Source: Cernens ardua (GTDB lineage Bacteria > Pseudomonadota > Gammaproteobacteria > Pseudomonadales > Halomonadaceae). From it: a stretch of 64,000 nt of DNA. The position numbers were made by a program, and so were the translations under genes. The DNA lies in contig NZ_JBPCZH010000002.1 of NCBI RefSeq assembly GCF_051251085.1, positions 434,001 to 498,000 of the forward strand, written 5' to 3'. A model generated the notes under the pieces. That model was not told the DNA's origin. It worked only from the letters and a program-made list of their open reading frames with translations, and did not search any database. Every line of letters begins with the position of its first letter. The stretch's first letter is position 1. Of this stretch, positions 33,201 through 41,351 are shown in pieces.

Positions 33201-34130
33201 ATGTGGCGTACTCTGCTTTCATTCGGTAATCAATTGCCGCCTCCGTTATCCTGGTTAAGTCGACTCGCGTCCAAAAGTCCAGTAACAGCTCTGATCATCT
33301 GCATGTTGGCTGGCGGCGCATATTACGCCGAAAGTAATCAGCGGGAAGCCATGAGCTGGCAGGGTGTGCCTGCTGCTACCACGTTTTATCACCCGGGAAC
33401 CTTCTTTAGGGTCTTGCGCAATCAGGATTTTCTGATTGGCTGGTCGGATTTGCGCATGACACCTCTATGGGTCGAATACAAATTGCACATTCGATCCAAT
33501 TATAACCATTTGCCCCGGCTCGAAGGTTTTTCATCGGATTGGCGTTCCGGTTTACCATTAACTTCGTCAGCCTATGATGGCAGCGGTTATGATCGTGGTC
33601 ATATGGCGCCCAATTATGCAATTGCCAGCGTATATGGGATGCAAGGGCAGCGTGATACGTTCAAGATGACCAACGTGGCCCCGCAACGACCAAATCTTAA
33701 TCGTAAGCTATGGCAACGGCTTGAATCATCAGTGATGGATCACATGTTGCCGCGAATGGGGACTCTTTGGGTGATTACCGGTCCGATCTATGAAGGCTCT
33801 CCAAAATGGTTGCCTTCCTGTCAGCGAGCCATGTTTCATCTGACGAAACTTCCGGTATGTGTTTCCATTCCCACTGCGTTTTACAAGATCATTGTTGCCC
33901 CGGGCGGGAACGGAGTTTTGCCCAAAGTGCTGGCATTTATCATGCCTCAGGATGTGGTGGGAAATGAACCGCTGAATCGCTATCTGGTGACGGTCAAGGA
34001 AGTGGAACGGCAAACAGGTCTTGCTTTCTTCGGCCACATGAGTCCCGTCGAACAGGCTGACCTCAAGAACCAGATACGTACGGCCGGATGGGGGATTTCA
34101 TCCTGGGCAACGTTACCCTCACGTTATTAA
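33201..34130 (+). CDS. DNA/RNA non-specific endonuclease, membrane-anchored or exported
   Basis: Beta-beta-alpha-metal nuclease of the NucA/NUC1 family that cuts DNA and RNA without sequence preference. In the 309 residues a hydrophobic segment at ~28-42 (VTALIICMLAGGAYYA) acts as signal anchor or signal peptide. The active-site motif DRGHMAPN is at 131-138, with general base His134. The metal-binding Asn lies in NVAPQRPNLNRKLWQRLE. Two later cysteines (in PSCQRA and PVCVSI) could form a disulfide, fitting a periplasmic location. No immunity gene is adjacent, which also fits export. ATG start without an obvious ribosome site. Role may be nutrient scavenging or defence against foreign DNA. Confidence 0.92.
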   Translation: MWRTLLSFGNQLPPPLSWLSRLASKSPVTALIICMLAGGAYYAESNQREAMSWQGVPAATTFYHPGTFFRVLRNQDFLIGWSDLRMTPLWVEYKLHIRSNYNHLPRLEGFSSDWRSGLPLTSSAYDGSGYDRGHMAPNYAIASVYGMQGQRDTFKMTNVAPQRPNLNRKLWQRLESSVMDHMLPRMGTLWVITGPIYEGSPKWLPSCQRAMFHLTKLPVCVSIPTAFYKIIVAPGGNGVLPKVLAFIMPQDVVGNEPLNRYLVTVKEVERQTGLAFFGHMSPVEQADLKNQIRTAGWGISSWATLPSRY

Positions 34131-34274
34131 CGGCGTGGGCTACACTTTGGTTTTGCGATATATAAACCAGCGTAAAAACAAATTGACGCAAGGAGCATGA
34201 GTCACATAGTGTCCATCTCAGGTAATCCCTGACTTTGCGTTCGATAAACTCATCACAAGTTCCGAGGTAATCGA

Positions 34275-35213
34275 GTGACCACGAAGTCTTCTCACTCTTT
34301 GTTGTTTCCTATCCTTTTACTATTGGTATCCATGACGTCGATCCAGTCAGGGGCGGCCCTGGCAAGAACTCTCTTTCCCGAATTTGGCGTATTGGGCGTG
34401 TCCGTTTTGAGACTGGTGCTTGCGGCTATTGTATTAATGATCGTCATGCGGCCATGGCGTCAGGGGTGGCCAAAAGGGAGTAAAGGGCGGGCATTAATCG
34501 TTTATGGTGTGTCGCTGGGTGGCATGAACATGTTGTTCTATCAAGCGCTGGCCCATATTCCATTGGGAATTGCTGTGGCGCTTGAGTTTACCGGCCCATT
34601 GGCAGTCGCGATTCTAGGGTCCCGCAGGCTTCTGGATGTGCTCTGGGTTGTGTTGATCATCCTTGGCTTGTGGCTATTGTTGCCCTTGAACAATTTCGGC
34701 AAGGAGTTCAGTGTGGCCGGTGTGCTATATGGTCTGGGGGCTGGTGCCTGTTGGGCCTTGTATATTATATGGGGAAGAAAAGCGGGTGCGCGTCATGGTA
34801 GCAGCGCCGTTCCTCTTGGAACCTTCGTAGCAGGCATCATGGGGCTCACCATTGGCATGACGCAACTGGGGACCCAGTTGTTCATCCCGCACCTGCTACC
34901 CTTGGCATTTGTTGTAGCGATTCTTTCAACAGCACTTCCCTATAGTCTTGAGATGATTGCGCTGCGGCGTTTACCCTCTCGCCTTTTTGGTACCTTGATG
35001 AGCCTTGAACCCGCTGTAGCAACGCTTTCAGGATTGCTTTTTCTGCATCAGCACCTTTCATGGATACAGTATCTGGCGATTTTATTGATCATGGTGGCTG
35101 CCGGAGGCGCTGCCAAGACGGCGCGTAGTTCTTCCAAGGATAGTTCCGAATCGTCTACACAAGATAAGTCCGACGAAGAATCGATTGAAGAGGTGTATCA
35201 TCACCCGACCTAG
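34275..35213 (+). CDS. rhtA: Threonine/homoserine exporter RhtA
   Basis: Inner-membrane efflux carrier of the DMT superfamily that exports threonine and homoserine. The 312 residues track E. coli RhtA through all ten helices: LLLLVSMTSIQSGAALARTLFP, YGVSLGGMNMLFYQALAHIPLGIAVALEFTGPLAVAIL, GLGAGACWALYIIWGRKAGARHG and ILSTALPYSLEMIALRRLPSRLFGTLMSLEPA (seen in parts). The C-terminal ~35 residues are Ser/Asp/Glu-rich and longer than in E. coli. GTG start with GAGG about 11 bases upstream. It is a single gene with a large hairpin downstream (35252-35310). Confidence 0.93.
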   Translation: MTTKSSHSLLFPILLLLVSMTSIQSGAALARTLFPEFGVLGVSVLRLVLAAIVLMIVMRPWRQGWPKGSKGRALIVYGVSLGGMNMLFYQALAHIPLGIAVALEFTGPLAVAILGSRRLLDVLWVVLIILGLWLLLPLNNFGKEFSVAGVLYGLGAGACWALYIIWGRKAGARHGSSAVPLGTFVAGIMGLTIGMTQLGTQLFIPHLLPLAFVVAILSTALPYSLEMIALRRLPSRLFGTLMSLEPAVATLSGLLFLHQHLSWIQYLAILLIMVAAGGAAKTARSSSKDSSESSTQDKSDEESIEEVYHHPT

Positions 35214-35251
35214 GATGTACGTTAGCCTTGTAAAAATGAAGCCGATAATTG

Positions 35252-35310
35252 AAGGGCGCTGGGTAAGCATGGTGCGTGAGTCTATGCGATACCCTTTATT
35301 CAGCGCCCTT
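35252..35310. terminator. Large hairpin after rhtA
   Basis: AAGGGCGCTG (35252-35261) and CAGCGCCCTT (35301-35310) are exact complements; inside them GGGTA...TACCC and GCAT/ATGC continue the pairing imperfectly. It lies 38 bp after the rhtA stop, but no T-run follows, so it may be a factor-dependent terminator or a stabilising 3' structure. Confidence 0.5.
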
Positions 35311-35577
35311 GACTGCTACTCGAAAGGAATGTGAGAAAAGGGCGGGCTCTAGCGAAATAAAAACAAAAGGATACTGCGGAAGTAGATGGTAGAAGAAAAA
35401 ACAGAGAAGGTTAGAAAAGGTTGAAGAGAGATGAAAAACGTGAAGTGAAGGGTCGTTCGATAACAACAATAAAAAATCGAGCGGTAAAAAAGAAATCGAA
35501 CTCCAGGTGATTATGACTCAAACGGGAGTACGCAAGAAGTGTATTGCTGTAAAGAAGAGATATGCGGTACACCATTA
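35311..35577. other. Purine-rich spacer downstream of rhtA and the tRNA array
   Basis: About 265 bp. The plus strand is dominated by A and G from about 35325 to 35470 (for example GAGAAAAGGGCGGGC, then AGAAGAAAAAACAGAG). No gene or clear terminator for the minus-strand tRNA transcript is seen, although the minus-strand reading gives many T-rich stretches that could release transcription. Confidence 0.45.
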
Positions 35578-35664
35578 TGGTGCCCAGGAAAGGACTTGAA
35601 CCTTCACGGCCTTACGGCCACTAGCACCTGAAGCTAGCGCGTCTACCAATTCCGCCACCTGGGC
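35578..35664 (-). tRNA. tRNA-Leu (anticodon CAG), copy distal to the promoter
   Basis: 87 nt including encoded CCA. The acceptor stem is GCCCAGG/CCTGGGC with discriminator A. The anticodon loop TTCAGGT gives CAG, reading CUG codons. The long class II variable arm reads TGGCCGTAAGGCC, a small variant of the other two copies. It is the last of three tandem copies transcribed leftward. Confidence 0.96.
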
Positions 35665-35737
35665 ATATAGCGATGTGTGAGCTGTGCTCGGACTTGCAAA
35701 TCTTGAGCGCGGAACTTCAGCCCCTTGTTCAAGAGAG

Positions 35738-35824
35738 TGGTGCCCAGGAAAGGACTTGAACCTTCACGACCTTGCGGTCACTAGCACCTGAAGCTAGCGC
35801 GTCTACCAATTCCGCCACCTGGGC
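35738..35824 (-). tRNA. tRNA-Leu (anticodon CAG), middle copy
   Basis: 87 nt with encoded CCA, same acceptor stem and anticodon loop as its neighbours. Its variable arm is TGACCGCAAGGTC, identical to the promoter-proximal copy, so these two are exact or near-exact duplicates, while the distal copy differs in compensating base pairs. Spacing to the distal copy is 73 bp. Confidence 0.96.
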
Positions 35825-35974
35825 CCATATTTGAAACCAATCTTGATATGCCAATTCCGATGATCTACGCCGAGACGAATATTGAAGTTTATACGTCTAC
35901 AACATGCTATTGATGTGCGTACTACCGGTATACGTGCTACTGATGTACGTGAGTCAATATAAGGCATATTTGAT

Positions 35975-36061
35975 TGGTGCCCAGGAAAGGACTTGAACCT
36001 TCACGACCTTGCGGTCACTAGCACCTGAAGCTAGCGCGTCTACCAATTCCGCCACCTGGGC
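35975..36061 (-). tRNA. tRNA-Leu (anticodon CAG), promoter-proximal copy
   Basis: 87 nt with encoded CCA and the same CAG anticodon. It is preceded on the minus strand by a good promoter (36106-36133). A 150-bp spacer with a degenerate ~30-bp repeat (35904-35952) separates it from the middle copy. All three are probably cut from one precursor. Confidence 0.96.
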
Positions 36062-36105
36062 TCCACTTGGCGATGAGTAAACACATCACCTGTGAATGGC
36101 GGCAA

Positions 36106-36133
36106 ATAATACCTTGTTTTTATTACAACGCAA
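36106..36133 (-). promoter_or_regulatory. Sigma-70 promoter of the tRNA-Leu array
   Basis: Read on the minus strand: TTGCGT (36133-36128), a 16-base spacer, and TATTAT (36111-36106), followed by a GC-rich stretch TTGCCGCC before the start point. GC-rich discriminators are typical of stable-RNA promoters under stringent control. The first tRNA begins 45 bases downstream. Confidence 0.7.
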
Positions 36134-36669
36134 GGGGGAAGTGACTCATTTCGTTAAAATATTCATGTTTTTTTGTTTGGGGCTGCGTTATGGCTTATTG
36201 CCCTCTGGTCAGAGTTCAGTTTTCACAGGAACCTTCTTTCGTCGGTAGGATCTCATGACTATACTCACTTTCTGTATCTGTACATGAAACCGGGAAGAGC
36301 TGTTGTTCTCGCAATCGAGGTGTTAAATAAAAAATTCATGTGTATCGGTGCCTCTGCTGACAAGAACATCGAATACACAAGCTCCGGCGGCTGACATGGG
36401 GCACTCCGATGTACTGATGAATTGTCTCAGGTTCAGGGGGGCTTCATGGAGAGTGCATTAATTTAAGGAATTAAGTCGTCGTAACCCCCTATTTTTGCTC
36501 TCTTTGCGGTATGATGTAGTGAATTGTCGGACATCAACCATCTGTTGCAGGCATACGCCAGTCTTGCTGGCGAGATATATTGTCCATTTTCGAAATCGGC
36601 TTCAGCTATAGGCGACTCCTATTGAGCCGGTTTCCATTGAACCACCGTACTTATTTCGGGGACGCACCC
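36134..36669. other. Spacer between the tRNA array and rnr
   Basis: About 535 bp. An open frame at 36173-36394 (73 codons) lacks a ribosome site and any family signature and is not called. The rnr promoter should be near 36500-36540 (TTGCGGTATGATG region), but no clean -35/-10 pair was found. Nothing else recognisable. Confidence 0.4.
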
Positions 36670-39501
36670 ATGAAACATTGGACGTTGAGTGAAGACCCCA
36701 ACGCCGAGCGTGAAGCCAAAAACTACGAAAATCCTGTGCCCAGTCGTGAGTATCTGCTTGAACGGCTGCAGGCGCATGGGCAACCCATTACTTATGAAGA
36801 GATGATTGAACTGCTGGGCATCGAAGAAGATGATCCCAGGGAAGCTGTCCGACGCCGTCTTATTGCCATGGCCCGTGATGGCCAGATTCTCAAAACCCCT
36901 CAAGGGGCTTATGAGCCGATTGATCCTTCTGAATTGATCGAGGGGCGTGTTATTGGGCACCGGGATGGTATCGGCTTTCTGGCCCGTGCCGATGGTGAGA
37001 AGCCCGATTTGATTTTACCACCACGGCAGATGCGTCGTGTATTTGATGGCGATATTGTCATTGTGCGCATCAGCGGGCGTGATCGCCGTGGTCGGCCGGA
37101 AGGGACGATTGTCGATATTGTTGAATCACGCACTCAAACCCTGACCGGTATCTACCGTGATAAAGCCTCTCATGAGCAGGGCTTCGCTGCGTTGGTTCCT
37201 GAAAGTTCTCGTATCACGCAGGAAATTCTGATTGATCCTCAGGAGAGCAATGGTGCGAAGGATGGTCAGGTCGTTTCAGTGAATATCACTCAGCAGCCAA
37301 CGCTCAAACAGCGTCCTCAAGGGGAGGTTGTTGAGGTTCTGGGTGAACGCATGGACCCGGGGATGGAAATCCAGATCGCCATTCGTGAACATGATATCCC
37401 CGATGAATTTCCTCCTGAAGTGGAGGAAGAATTGCGTGGCTTTTCTGCTCAGGTACGTGAGTCCGACAAGCATGGACGTGTTGATATTCGTGATTTGCCT
37501 CTCGTCACGATTGACGGTGAAGATGCCAAGGATTTCGATGATGCGGTCTATGCTTACAAGACCCGTTCTGGTGGCTGGAAACTGATTGTTGCCATTGCAG
37601 ACGTATCCTATTACGTCGGTGTTGATTCGGCACTCGATAATGAAGCACGCAATCGTGGCAACTCTGTCTACTTCCCGGGGCAGGTGGTGCCGATGTTGCC
37701 TGAACTTCTGTCCAATGGGCTTTGCTCCATCAACCCTGATGTTGATCGCCTTTGTATGGTATGCGAAATGAATATTTCGCAAAAAGGGGAAATTAGCCGC
37801 TACAAGTTCTACGAAGGGCTAATGCGGTCCCATGCGCGTCTTACCTACACCAAGGTCGGTGCCATGATGGAGGCGCCTGAAAGTGACGAAGCGCAGGCGC
37901 TCAAGGAACAGTACAAGCACGTTTATCCGGCGATTGAACAGCTCCATGGCCTGTACGGCGTTTTACGCGAAGCAAGAACGGCGCGTGGTGCCATTGATTT
38001 TGAAACAACGGAAACACAGATTGTTTTCAATGACGAACGCAAGATCGAGAAAATCGTTCCCCGAACGCGTAATGTCGCGCACAAAATGATTGAAGAGTGC
38101 ATGTTGGCCGCTAACGTGGCGACTGCGCGTTTCCTCGATAAGCATAAACTCCCTGCGCTTTATCGCGTACACCAACGGCCCTCGGCAGACCGTCTGCAAA
38201 ATCTCAAGGCATTTTTGGCCGAGTTGGGGCTGAGTCTGGGCGGAGAAGATGAACCGACTCCCAAGGATTATCAGGTACTGCGTGAAGCAATCGCGAATCG
38301 CCCCGATATTGATATCATCCAAACGGTAATGCTGCGTAGCATGATGCAGGCGGTTTATTCTCCCTTTAATGAAGGGCACTTCGGTTTGGCGTATACCGCC
38401 TATGCGCACTTTACCTCGCCGATTCGCCGCTATCCTGATCTGCTGGTACACCGTGCTATCCGCTCCGTGATTCGCAGTGGGGTAGAAACAACCCATGTTG
38501 AGCGTGTTGAAGAGACGCCTGTTGATCCGACTGACACCTGGCTTCCCTATAATGATGCCCAGATGATCGAACTGGGTGAGCATTGCTCAATGACGGAACG
38601 TCGTGCTGATGAAGCGACCCGTGATGTTGAGGATTGGTTGAAGTGCGAATTCATGGTCGACAAGGTGGGTGAGGTGCTGGATGGCAAAATTGCCTCCGTG
38701 ACCCAATTCGGTCTGTTTATCCGACTGGATGATTACTTTGTCGAAGGGCTGGTTCACATAAGTGCACTTCCCTCGGACTACTATCAGTTCCAGCCCGAGC
38801 GTCATCAACTACGCGGTGAGCGGAGTGGAACGACCTACCAGTTGGGTGGTCAAGTGACTGTTCAGGTGGCACGTGTCGATCTGGATACTCGCAAGATTGA
38901 TTTCATCCTCGCGGGTGATTCTGTAGACAGTTCGGCCAAGTCCTCGACCAAAGCGTCAAAAAATGCACGCAAAACGCGGACTGACAAAGCGGCGCAGGAA
39001 GCTGAAGCTGATTCAGGAAAGTCCCGTAAACGTCGTGGGCGTATGGGGCGTCGTGAACGTGAGCGATTGAAACGCAAGAAGGGCGCCTCCGGGGATAGTC
39101 AAAATACCGCCGGTAATGAGGGAAGCTCGCAAGTAGAATCGTCGCCCAACGAAGCTCCCTTCGATTTGGATGCACCTGCTGTGAAGCGTAAGCCGCGCAA
39201 GCGTCAGTTGGATTCAGAGGTGGCTGCACCTGCTGATGGGGCTGATAAACGTAGCAAAGGCAAATCTTCCAGGTCGAGTGCATCCAAAGAGAAAACGAAA
39301 AAAACTGCAAAAAGTAAAACGTCTGATGTTACTTCTGCCAAAGCTTCGGATGCGGTGAGCAAAAAGCCTGTTGAAAAGTCTGGCAAAGGAAAAGAGAAGT
39401 CAGCCAAGGCCAAAAAGAGGAAAGACGCTTCTGACAAAAAGAGCCCCTCTAAAAGCAATGGCAAATCACGCAAAGTGAAAAAAACGAGCAGTAAAGATTA
39501 A
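36670..39501 (+). CDS. rnr: Ribonuclease R
   Basis: Processive 3'-5' exoribonuclease able to degrade structured RNA, active in rRNA quality control, trans-translation and cold or stationary phase. The 943 residues hold an N-terminal winged-helix region, cold-shock domains (~85-230), the RNB domain with catalytic Asp282, Asp288, Asp290 and Asp291 (IDGEDAKDFDDAVY), and one S1 domain near 665-750 (GKIASVTQFGLFIRLDDYFVEGLVHISAL). The tail from ~751 to 943 is very long and Lys/Ser/Ala-rich, about twice the length seen in E. coli (813 residues total). The ATG at 36670 fits the family N-terminus MKHWTLSEDP; a longer frame back to 36580 is unlikely. rlmB follows. Confidence 0.97.
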   Translation: MKHWTLSEDPNAEREAKNYENPVPSREYLLERLQAHGQPITYEEMIELLGIEEDDPREAVRRRLIAMARDGQILKTPQGAYEPIDPSELIEGRVIGHRDGIGFLARADGEKPDLILPPRQMRRVFDGDIVIVRISGRDRRGRPEGTIVDIVESRTQTLTGIYRDKASHEQGFAALVPESSRITQEILIDPQESNGAKDGQVVSVNITQQPTLKQRPQGEVVEVLGERMDPGMEIQIAIREHDIPDEFPPEVEEELRGFSAQVRESDKHGRVDIRDLPLVTIDGEDAKDFDDAVYAYKTRSGGWKLIVAIADVSYYVGVDSALDNEARNRGNSVYFPGQVVPMLPELLSNGLCSINPDVDRLCMVCEMNISQKGEISRYKFYEGLMRSHARLTYTKVGAMMEAPESDEAQALKEQYKHVYPAIEQLHGLYGVLREARTARGAIDFETTETQIVFNDERKIEKIVPRTRNVAHKMIEECMLAANVATARFLDKHKLPALYRVHQRPSADRLQNLKAFLAELGLSLGGEDEPTPKDYQVLREAIANRPDIDIIQTVMLRSMMQAVYSPFNEGHFGLAYTAYAHFTSPIRRYPDLLVHRAIRSVIRSGVETTHVERVEETPVDPTDTWLPYNDAQMIELGEHCSMTERRADEATRDVEDWLKCEFMVDKVGEVLDGKIASVTQFGLFIRLDDYFVEGLVHISALPSDYYQFQPERHQLRGERSGTTYQLGGQVTVQVARVDLDTRKIDFILAGDSVDSSAKSSTKASKNARKTRTDKAAQEAEADSGKSRKRRGRMGRRERERLKRKKGASGDSQNTAGNEGSSQVESSPNEAPFDLDAPAVKRKPRKRQLDSEVAAPADGADKRSKGKSSRSSASKEKTKKTAKSKTSDVTSAKASDAVSKKPVEKSGKGKEKSAKAKKRKDASDKKSPSKSNGKSRKVKKTSSKD

Positions 39502-39634
39502 ACATGGCGTAGTCGCGTATCCCTCAACACATGCTCTGACCTCTATTGGTTGGAGCTTTTCGTTTGCAGGACTGGCAGGGCCATGAAGAGTAATAAAATG
39601 AACGATGTCCACATGACGGGAGTTTTGTAAGTTA

Positions 39635-40468
39635 ATGGCGCAGCGCAAGGAACATCGACACAAAGTGAACAAACGGCCGAAGAAGCCGACGTCGGTAAGC
39701 TCAAATGCATCGCAGCCGGAAGGCGATACCGTCTTTGGTATTCATAGTGTCGAAGCAGTGTTGAAGAGCTCCGCTTCCACAAAACCCTATATCCTGTGGA
39801 TACAGGAAGGGGAGGCCGAACGGCGTCTTGCTTCATTGGTAGCATTGGCGAAAGACAGCGACGTGCCTGTTACATTGCAACCGCGCGCTGTTCTGGAACA
39901 AGCCGCCCAGAATGGTAACCATCAGGGTGTGGTGGCTTTTTGTCCACCCTTGGTCGCGCAGTCAGAACAGACGTTGTTATGGCGTTTGGATGACTGGAAG
40001 GAAGCCAATCCAGCACTGTTTTTGGTGCTGGATGGTGTGACAGATCCGCATAACCTGGGCGCTTGTCTCAGGAATGTGGATGCGGCCGGTGGTCATGGTA
40101 TCATCATGCCCAGGCATCGTTCAGCTCCTCTGAATGCAACGGTCAGGAAGATCGCATCGGGTGCGGCCGAATCCGTACCGGTGTATCAGGTCACCAACCT
40201 TGCACGGGTGCTGGATGAAATGCGCGAACGCCAGATATGGGTCTATGGAACGGCCGGAGAAGCAGATCAAAGCCTGTACGCTACGGATCTCAAAACACCT
40301 TGTGCGTTAGTGATGGGTGCAGAGGGTAGCGGTCTGCGCCGTTTAACGCGGGAACACTGTGATCTTCTGGTGAATTTGCCGATGGCAGGGCAGGTATCCA
40401 GCCTGAATGTCTCTGTTGCGGCCGGCATTGGTTTGTTCGAGGCTGTTCGTCAGCGGCTGGGTGGATAA
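39635..40468 (+). CDS. rlmB: 23S rRNA (guanosine-2'-O-)-methyltransferase RlmB
   Basis: SPOUT-class enzyme that methylates the 2'-O of G2251 (E. coli numbering) in the ribosomal P-loop of 23S rRNA, using S-adenosylmethionine. The 277 residues start with a basic extension of ~30 residues, then the substrate-binding domain (TVFGIHSVEAVL...NHQGVVAF) and the knotted catalytic domain with LVLDGVTDPHNLGACLRNVDAAG, MGAEGSGLRRL and LPMAGQVSSLNVSVAAGIGLFE. The rnr-rlmB order is conserved in gammaproteobacteria. The gap to rnr is 133 bp, so cotranscription is likely. It ends at a hairpin (40489-40524). Confidence 0.96.
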   Translation: MAQRKEHRHKVNKRPKKPTSVSSNASQPEGDTVFGIHSVEAVLKSSASTKPYILWIQEGEAERRLASLVALAKDSDVPVTLQPRAVLEQAAQNGNHQGVVAFCPPLVAQSEQTLLWRLDDWKEANPALFLVLDGVTDPHNLGACLRNVDAAGGHGIIMPRHRSAPLNATVRKIASGAAESVPVYQVTNLARVLDEMRERQIWVYGTAGEADQSLYATDLKTPCALVMGAEGSGLRRLTREHCDLLVNLPMAGQVSSLNVSVAAGIGLFEAVRQRLGG

Positions 40469-40488
40469 ATTCCCTTTCCCTCTTGTGC

Positions 40489-40529
40489 AATAGGCCGACA
40501 ATCTCTAGAATACGTCGGCTTATTGCTTT
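40489..40529 (+). terminator. Hairpin between rlmB and rpsF
   Basis: AATAGGCCGAC (40489-40499) pairs over 11 bp with GTCGGCTTATT (40514-40524; one G-T), with a 14-base loop. The following GCTTTATCC has only three T, so termination may be partial. It separates the rlmB transcript from the ribosomal protein operon. Confidence 0.6.
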
Positions 40530-40654
40530 ATCCGTGAATGCTTATGTATTCACATTCGTGTCCGATGGTAATTCCGCCATCGAGACTTACTCCTTGCTTC
40601 TGCTGGTTGCCTGAAAAAGGCCCTATGGAAGCTGTCAAACCGAAAGGAGACATC
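40530..40654 (+). promoter_or_regulatory. rpsF leader with two small hairpins (possible S6:S18 control region)
   Basis: Between the rlmB hairpin and the rpsF start are GTGAAT/ATTCAC (40534-40539 with 40548-40553) and CGATGG-loop-CCATCG (40563-40568 with 40577-40582), the latter with loop TAATTCCG. Many bacteria repress this operon by binding S6:S18 to a leader hairpin with an exposed CCG. The CCG in the loop fits loosely, but the match was not tested against a covariance model. Confidence 0.4.
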
Positions 40655-41086
40655 ATGCGTCACTATGAAATCGTCTTTATGGTTCATCCGGACCAGAGCG
40701 AACAAGTACCGGCGATGATCGAGCGTTACACCGGTATCGTCAAGGACAGCGGTGGCACTGTGCATCGTCTTGAAGATTGGGGCCGTCGTCATCTGGCTTA
40801 TCCAATCAACAAGATCCACAAGGCCCACTATGTGCTGATGAACGTTGAATGTGGTTCTGAAGCCGTTGCTGAACTCGAAAACGTATTCCGTTTCAACGAT
40901 GCAGTTATTCGTAACCTGGTTGTTCGTACTCACGAAGCCGTCACCGAACCTTCTCCCATGATGAAAGCCAACGAAGAACGTGGTGGCCGTCGTCGTGAGC
41001 GTGAAGATCGTAACGACGACAACGACAATGACAACCAAAACGAATCAAATGAACACGCTGAAGCTGAAAACGCTACCGCTGAGTAA
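40655..41086 (+). CDS. rpsF: 30S ribosomal protein S6
   Basis: S6 binds 16S rRNA in the platform together with S18. The 143 residues begin MRHYEIVFMVHPDQSEQVPAM, with EDWGRRHLAYPINKIHKAHYVLMNVE in the middle, the usual fold. After ~105 the tail is acidic and rich in Asn, Asp and Glu (DRNDDNDNDNQNESNEH), which may be polyglutamylated at the end in some bacteria; here it ends TAE. AAAGGAGA before the ATG at 40655 fixes the start; the frame is open further upstream without meaning. First gene of rpsF-rpsR-DUF2232-rplI. Confidence 0.98.
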   Translation: MRHYEIVFMVHPDQSEQVPAMIERYTGIVKDSGGTVHRLEDWGRRHLAYPINKIHKAHYVLMNVECGSEAVAELENVFRFNDAVIRNLVVRTHEAVTEPSPMMKANEERGGRRREREDRNDDNDNDNQNESNEHAEAENATAE

Positions 41087-41108
41087 CATTCGTTCGGAGG
41101 ATTAACCT

Positions 41109-41336
41109 ATGGCACGCTTTTTCCGTCGCCGCAAGTTTTGCCGTTTCACTGCCGAAGGCGTGAAGCAGATTGACTACAAGGACATCGATACCCTGAAGTC
41201 CTACATTACTGAAACTGGTAAAATCGTACCCAGCCGTATCACTGGTACACGTGCCCGTTATCAGCGCCAACTGGCGACTGCTATCAAACGCTCACGTTAT
41301 CTGGCTCTGCTGCCTTATACCGATAGCCACCAGTAA
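41109..41336 (+). CDS. rpsR: 30S ribosomal protein S18
   Basis: Basic 75-residue protein that pairs with S6 on the 30S platform. The sequence ARFFRRRKFCRFTAEGVKQIDYKDIDTLK, then RITGTRARYQRQLATAIKRSRYLALLPY, is the full conserved protein (read in parts). GGAGG lies about eight bases before the ATG. It is 22 bp after rpsF and 15 bp before the DUF2232 gene, so it is clearly in the operon. Confidence 0.98.
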   Translation: MARFFRRRKFCRFTAEGVKQIDYKDIDTLKSYITETGKIVPSRITGTRARYQRQLATAIKRSRYLALLPYTDSHQ

Positions 41337-41351
41337 GGTATCGCTTATCCC

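Noticed and set aside
36173..36394. 73-codon plus-strand frame between the tRNA array and rnr.
   Set aside because: No ribosome site, mixed composition, overlaps nothing conserved.
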